Positions 60,562 through 64,000 of a DNA stretch of 64,000 nt are shown here, piece by piece. Position numbers and translations under genes: made by a program. The DNA is taken from positions 159,070 to 223,069 of the forward strand of contig NZ_JBNAZM010000002.1 in NCBI RefSeq assembly GCF_051195215.1. The letters run 5' to 3'. Within the stretch, counting starts at the first letter, position 1. Each line of letters begins with the position of its first letter. Source of the stretch: Arhodomonas sp051195215 (GTDB lineage: Bacteria; Pseudomonadota; Gammaproteobacteria; Nitrococcales; Nitrococcaceae). Below the pieces are notes generated by a model, which was not told the DNA's origin, searched no databases, and was given only the letters and a program-made list of their open reading frames with translations.

Positions 60562-62113
60562 AGTGGATGCCGTTCGCCACGAAGCCGTCCAGCCCTTGCT
60601 CCCAGCAGAAGCTGGCCAGTTCGGACCTGCGGTTGATGAACCCCCGTTCGCTGAAATTGAGGGAGGTGTTGCAGAGCACCGCGCTTCCTGTGCGCCGCTC
60701 GAAGGCACGCAGGAGGGCGGCAATCTGTGGGTTCTGGGCAGCCGTGACCGTCTGCACGCGGCAACTGCCGTCCACGTGGGTCACTGCTTTCAGGCGATCA
60801 TCCTTGACGCGGTAGAAGTACAGCATGTGCGGTCCCGGCAATTCGCCGTCGAACCAGCGCTCGGCCCCGTCTAACAGGCAAATCGCGGCAACCGGACGAT
60901 AGTCCTCTCGCTTCTTGATGGCGTTCAGACGCTGGCGGGTTGCCTCGCTGAACGGTTCCGCTAGGATCGAGCGATTGCCAAGCGCCCGTGGGCCCATTTC
61001 ATAGCGCCCCTCGGCCCAGGCGATGATCTCGCCCGCCTCCAGGCGCGCCGCGATCTCGTCGAGATCGACGGGACCGGCGGAAAACTGCGCCGGATTGACA
61101 GGATCGTCATCGAGGAAGGCCTCGCCGCAGAACACGGACCAGTCATGCAACTTGGCGTTGCCGGTCAGGTGATGCTGGGCCTCGACCGCGGTTCCGATGG
61201 CCGCGCCGGTGTCGTTCGTGCACGGCGGGACGAAGACGGCATCGAACAGGCCCGACCGTGCCCAACGGGAGTTCCACTCACAATTCAGGCCACAGCCACC
61301 GCTGATCAGAAGCGGTAGCCCTTCGGTCAGATTTGCCCGCGCAAATTCATAGAAGATGTCGAAGACCCGGTTCGAGAAATGGCCCGCCAGCTCTTGGAAA
61401 TCCGGATGCGTGACACCGATGTTGTGATAGCGCGACCAGGCGAACTGCGCCTTCTCGATCTTCCTGACCAGACCGTCCGACGCCAGGATCTGCTCGATTA
61501 GCTGCGTGCCGTCGTGATCGAGCGGGGTGAACTTGGCGAACGCCGCCAGCGCCATCAGCTTGCCGGCGTTGGAGAAGCGGAAATGGCCCTTGATGCTGGG
61601 GAAATCGGGATCGGCGATGCCGAAAAGCTGACCGTACTTGTTCCCTGGATCGACCAGCGGCCAGCCCAGCCGCTCGATCTCCAGGTTCGCGCCGATCCGG
61701 TAGAAGCAGCCGAGATTACCCTCCCAGACCAGCGCATAGCACGGCTGCCCCTGTGGAAAGGGCGAGAGACCGTAGCTGCAGAACAGGTGCGATCGCTCGT
61801 GCGTCGAGCTAAAGAGCGTCGCCTCCTGTCCCATGAAGCGGATGGTCTCGCACGACTTGTGCCCGTCGCCCCAGCCGTAGTAGCCGCCGTTCACGACCGG
61901 CTCGACCGAGTGCCAGCCCTTGACCCACCCGCTGAGGGCAAAGACGTCGGGCACGGTTTCCATATAGCGCCCGGCGCGCATGAAGAGATCGGGCGTAATT
62001 TGCTCGTAACGCGGAAAGCTGTCCTTTTCCGCTTCGAGCTGCCAGCGCAGGACCCCATCCTCGACCAGGGCGACGTTGCCGTCGTGGCCCGGCTTCATCG
62101 CTAGGATCTTCAT
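60539..62113 (-). CDS. O-carbamoyltransferase (NodU/CmcH/TobZ family)
   Basis: A 524-residue enzyme transferring carbamoyl from carbamoyl phosphate via carbamoyladenylate. KPGHDGNVALVEDGVLRW at the start and HERSHLFCSYGLSPF represent the Kae1-like half; ISGGCGLNCEWNSRW, PPCTNDTGAAIGTA and GRYEMGPRALGNRSILAEPF are family signatures, ending with the C-terminal domain (YRPVAAICLLDGAERWFDG, HVDGSCRVQTV, LCNTSLN). Relatives decorate cephamycin, tobramycin, Nod factors and saxitoxin. It overlaps the radical SAM stop (ATGA). The hydroxyl it modifies is unknown. Confidence 0.92.
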   Translation of the reverse strand: MKILAMKPGHDGNVALVEDGVLRWQLEAEKDSFPRYEQITPDLFMRAGRYMETVPDVFALSGWVKGWHSVEPVVNGGYYGWGDGHKSCETIRFMGQEATLFSSTHERSHLFCSYGLSPFPQGQPCYALVWEGNLGCFYRIGANLEIERLGWPLVDPGNKYGQLFGIADPDFPSIKGHFRFSNAGKLMALAAFAKFTPLDHDGTQLIEQILASDGLVRKIEKAQFAWSRYHNIGVTHPDFQELAGHFSNRVFDIFYEFARANLTEGLPLLISGGCGLNCEWNSRWARSGLFDAVFVPPCTNDTGAAIGTAVEAQHHLTGNAKLHDWSVFCGEAFLDDDPVNPAQFSAGPVDLDEIAARLEAGEIIAWAEGRYEMGPRALGNRSILAEPFSEATRQRLNAIKKREDYRPVAAICLLDGAERWFDGELPGPHMLYFYRVKDDRLKAVTHVDGSCRVQTVTAAQNPQIAALLRAFERRTGSAVLCNTSLNFSERGFINRRSELASFCWEQGLDGFVANGIHYARRAHA

Positions 62114-63102
62114 GCGGACAGGGTTCCCGATTCAGGACGTTTCAGATTCATCAGGATACCCTGTTTGAGCTGGTTCTTCGTGAAGTCCTCCCGGCCGCGA
62201 TAGGTGTCCTCCGGCGCCGAGAGGTCCTCGGAGGTGAGGCCGAGGTAGATCTTCATCCCCTCTTCCCTCTTGCGCCTGGCAAGCGCGATCACGTCGGCGA
62301 GGCTCGGCGGCACGTAGCCGCCCAAGGCCTTGGCTCGCCGGGCCCAGGGGGTGCCGCGCGCGACATACATCGGGTTTAGACGTATGGTCAGCGAAATGCC
62401 GCGGGCGGCGCAGTGATCGCGGACGTAATCGACGCTGCGCTCGGCCTCCTCGGCCGCCTCGCCGTCGGTCATGGCCGGGTCGGGTTTGTAGAGCACGTAG
62501 GTTGTCAGTTCGCCACCCGCCGCGGCGACCTCGTCAAGCCCGTCGGTGAAGACCGACAGCGGCTCCCGCTTGCGCAGGACGTCGTCGCGCAGACGCTCGT
62601 CAAGCGTCTCGAAGCCGGTCAGGATATCGAGAGTCTTTCCGCTCATCCGGGCCAGGGCTCGCAGCCGTTCCGCCTTGGCGAACTCGAGGCGCGTTTCGAT
62701 AACAATCTTTCGAATGTTCGGAACAACCGAGACGGACGTGCAGATTTCGTCGAGCGTGTCGGGGCAGAACGTCGTCTCGTCGAAGACCGAGCCCTCGTTC
62801 GCGATGGTTAACCGCTCGAAGGACCCGATGGAGTTCTTCATTTCCTCCATTACGTTCATGAACTGCGTCTTGATCGACGCGCCGTCGATGTAGGTCTGCG
62901 GGGATTTTAGCGGCAGTGCGCAGAACGCGCACTGGTACCGGCACCGTTTTGTATAGAACAAAATCGCCAAATCCTGCTCGCCCAGGAAGTTCCGGTGCAG
63001 GAAGAAATGAGGCCACTCCAAGCTGCCATTTCCAGAATTCATGGGTTTCGGCGGCCCGTAGGTCAGGTAATACTGCTTCAGCAAATCGGTCAGACCCGTC
63101 AT
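62110..63102 (-). CDS. Radical SAM enzyme
   Basis: A 330-residue protein with the CxxxCxxC cluster motif in YTKRCRYQCAFCALPLKSPQ (about residues 50-60) and a TIM-barrel-like remainder (LTIANEGSVFDETTFCPDTL, LTGFETLDERLRDDVLRKRE, LTIRLNPMYVARGTPWARRA). No SPASM or B12 domain is seen. It is not assigned to a named family; the C-terminal part with LNPMYVARG somewhat recalls Elp3-like or similar uncharacterised radical enzymes. ATG 63102 is chosen because it overlaps the deaminase stop (ATGA); an in-frame GTG at 63111 is the alternative. Confidence 0.85.
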   Translation of the reverse strand: MTGLTDLLKQYYLTYGPPKPMNSGNGSLEWPHFFLHRNFLGEQDLAILFYTKRCRYQCAFCALPLKSPQTYIDGASIKTQFMNVMEEMKNSIGSFERLTIANEGSVFDETTFCPDTLDEICTSVSVVPNIRKIVIETRLEFAKAERLRALARMSGKTLDILTGFETLDERLRDDVLRKREPLSVFTDGLDEVAAAGGELTTYVLYKPDPAMTDGEAAEEAERSVDYVRDHCAARGISLTIRLNPMYVARGTPWARRAKALGGYVPPSLADVIALARRKREEGMKIYLGLTSEDLSAPEDTYRGREDFTKNQLKQGILMNLKRPESGTLSA

Positions 63103-63743
63103 GAACAGCACCGTTCCTTTGTTCGATCAAGTGTGAGTGCGTCCAGAACCTCGGCATTCAAAGCGAAGACATCGGCGGCAAGCCTGCCCAGTGGGGACGC
63201 ACTCCCGCAGGCCTCGATTTTGAGCGGCCGCTTGCGATCGCTCGCCATCCGCACATAGCCCGGCGGCATGCGGTCGAAATTGCCCAGCGCCCCGCAAGCG
63301 TCGTCCTTGGCCGCATAGACTACGCGTCCAATGCCGCTGTTGATCAGGCGGACGGTGCACATTGGACAGCATTCCAGCGAGGTGTAGAGCGTGAGGTCCA
63401 CCGCCGGCGGCATTCCGGTCAGCGATTCGAGCACGTCGAGCGCGACCGATTCCGCGTGCCACGCCGTGCGCCAGCGGGGCACGAAGGCCTGGTTCCGACC
63501 CTCGGCGATCGGCTCGCCGCCGCAGGCGACGACGGCGCCGACGCCGTGATTGCCCTCGGCCGCCGAGACCAGGGCCAAGGCCACCGCCCCCCACATCAGC
63601 AGATCGTCCGGCGTCTCGCATAATGGCAGGATGTCCCGCAGTTCCGACAGGCAGCGTTTTCCGCCGGGGCCGAGCGTTTGCTCCCCTTCGAGCCGATCGA
63701 GAATACTTCGCGGAACCTGCGCGGCGGGTTGATCCAAATTCAC
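63099..63743 (-). CDS. Zinc-dependent deaminase-fold protein (cytidine/guanine deaminase type)
   Basis: A 214-residue protein with the CMP/dCMP-deaminase zinc site: HAES (His and catalytic Glu) and SLECCPMCTVRLINSGIGRV (PCxxC-type cysteines), plus VVYAAKDDACGALGN, as in guanine and tRNA-adenosine deaminases. An extra N-terminal 50 residues are not recognised. As the first gene of the operon it could supply or modify a building block; SxtB of saxitoxin clusters is a comparable case. The start is GTG 63743 with AGGGG six bases upstream. Confidence 0.82.
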   Translation of the reverse strand: MNLDQPAAQVPRSILDRLEGEQTLGPGGKRCLSELRDILPLCETPDDLLMWGAVALALVSAAEGNHGVGAVVACGGEPIAEGRNQAFVPRWRTAWHAESVALDVLESLTGMPPAVDLTLYTSLECCPMCTVRLINSGIGRVVYAAKDDACGALGNFDRMPPGYVRMASDRKRPLKIEACGSASPLGRLAADVFALNAEVLDALTLDRTKERCCS

Positions 63744-63775
63744 CGGAGCCCCTGCCTATGCTTGAATCCGCTTCT

Positions 63776-63781
63776 ATTATA
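63776..63781 (-). promoter_or_regulatory. -10 element of the biosynthetic operon
   Basis: On the minus strand TATAAT lies about 33 bases before the GTG of the deaminase gene, in an AT-rich patch (63770-63832) unlike the GC-rich surroundings. No good -35 at 16-18 bases; a TAAC/GTTA dyad (63783-63797) overlaps that area and may be an operator. Confidence 0.5.
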
Positions 63782-63832
63782 CTAACGAAATGAGTTAAGT
63801 ATTAGGAGATCCAACCAAAAAGGATAGGAAAT

Positions 63833-64000
63833 TCAGCTGTCGAGACTCGGGTGATCGTATACCAATTTTCGAAATAACTCGGGTCGATCCCGTTGCCATG
63901 CCTTGAGGGTCTGCACCGGCGTTCGGTGATGCAGCACGCGCTGCGGAATATGGTGGTTGTAGAGTCGGTTGTAGTCGCGCAGCGTCTGCTCGAGGCCGGC
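63833..64000 (-). mobile_element. IS481/IS3-like transposase, C-terminal end
   Basis: The minus-strand frame running in from the window edge and stopping at 63833 encodes QTLRDYNRLYNHHIPQRVLH, then HRTPVQTLKAWQRDRPELF and a short tail. This is the end of the rve integrase domain of IS481/IS3-type transposases. It flanks the biosynthetic operon on the right. Whether the element is complete cannot be seen. Confidence 0.85.

Noticed and set aside
60539..63743. Saxitoxin-type cluster (deaminase plus carbamoyltransferase)
   Set aside because: The sxtA polyketide-like starter and the amidinotransferase are missing, and an NRPS is present; only two families are shared.
1..64000. CRISPR arrays, rRNA genes, prophage or toxin-antitoxin pairs
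   Set aside because: Looked for regularly spaced repeats, rRNA cores and small two-gene modules; none could be supported.

Overview
The window looks like chromosome of a high-GC gammaproteobacterium. The housekeeping order (rpmA-obgE-proB, rpsT, murJ-ribF-ileS-lspA-ispH), a Pseudomonas-type minor-pilin locus, UUG-started rpsT, a leucine leader peptide ahead of leuA and a CCA-encoding tRNA-Thr all fit that class. A halophilic or alkaliphilic Ectothiorhodospiraceae-like bacterium is my guess; no rRNA or marker gene here settles it.

Layout. 1-10049: core genes for translation, GTP signalling, proline, flavin, peptidoglycan lipid II flipping, lipoprotein and isoprenoid metabolism. 10035-17467: an eight-gene type IV pilus operon (fimU, pilV, pilW, pilX, pilY1, pilY2, pilE, fimT-like) on the minus strand. 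17690-20434: tRNA-Thr(CGT), a FAH-family hydrolase, an L,D-transpeptidase, a nested inverted-repeat (MITE-like) element and a small unknown gene. 20581-25787: metallophosphoesterase, small CxxC protein and the homogentisate genes hmgA / fahA-maiA, divergent around a promoter region holding two similar operator-like dyads, then a DoxX protein. 25804-28594: small methyltransferase and a UvrD/Rep helicase. 28895-32061: YbaY-like lipoprotein, leuL attenuator peptide, leuA and an odd secreted His/Phe/Arg pentapeptide-repeat protein. 32139-37258: ugpBAEC glycerol-3-phosphate uptake and a second small methyltransferase. 37259-38049: a noncoding stretch with two tandem small-RNA-like units, each with its own promoter and terminator and a CUCCUCC core. 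38050-41490: TRAP transporter (dctPQM type) and a MarR regulator.

42027-52218 reads as one functional block for aromatic amines: LuxR-type response regulator, hybrid histidine kinase plus FIST sensor (NosP/NahK-like), outer-membrane porin, aldehyde dehydrogenase, and a TTQ amine dehydrogenase operon (heavy chain, MauE-, MauD-like maturation proteins, light chain, two c-type cytochromes). Amine to arylacetaldehyde to arylacetate could feed the homogentisate genes earlier in the window; the step from arylacetate to homogentisate is not seen here.

52421-64000 is an accessory island. A 5'-truncated branched-chain amino acid binding-protein remnant abuts a five-gene, translationally coupled biosynthetic operon (deaminase-fold protein, radical SAM enzyme, NodU/CmcH-type O-carbamoyltransferase, dimodular NRPS with a methyltransferase inserted in its second adenylation domain, and an MGDG-synthase-like glycosyltransferase). 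The right edge carries the C-terminus of an IS481/IS3-like transposase. I could not assign a product to this cluster; together with the tandem small RNAs it is the best candidate for something undescribed.
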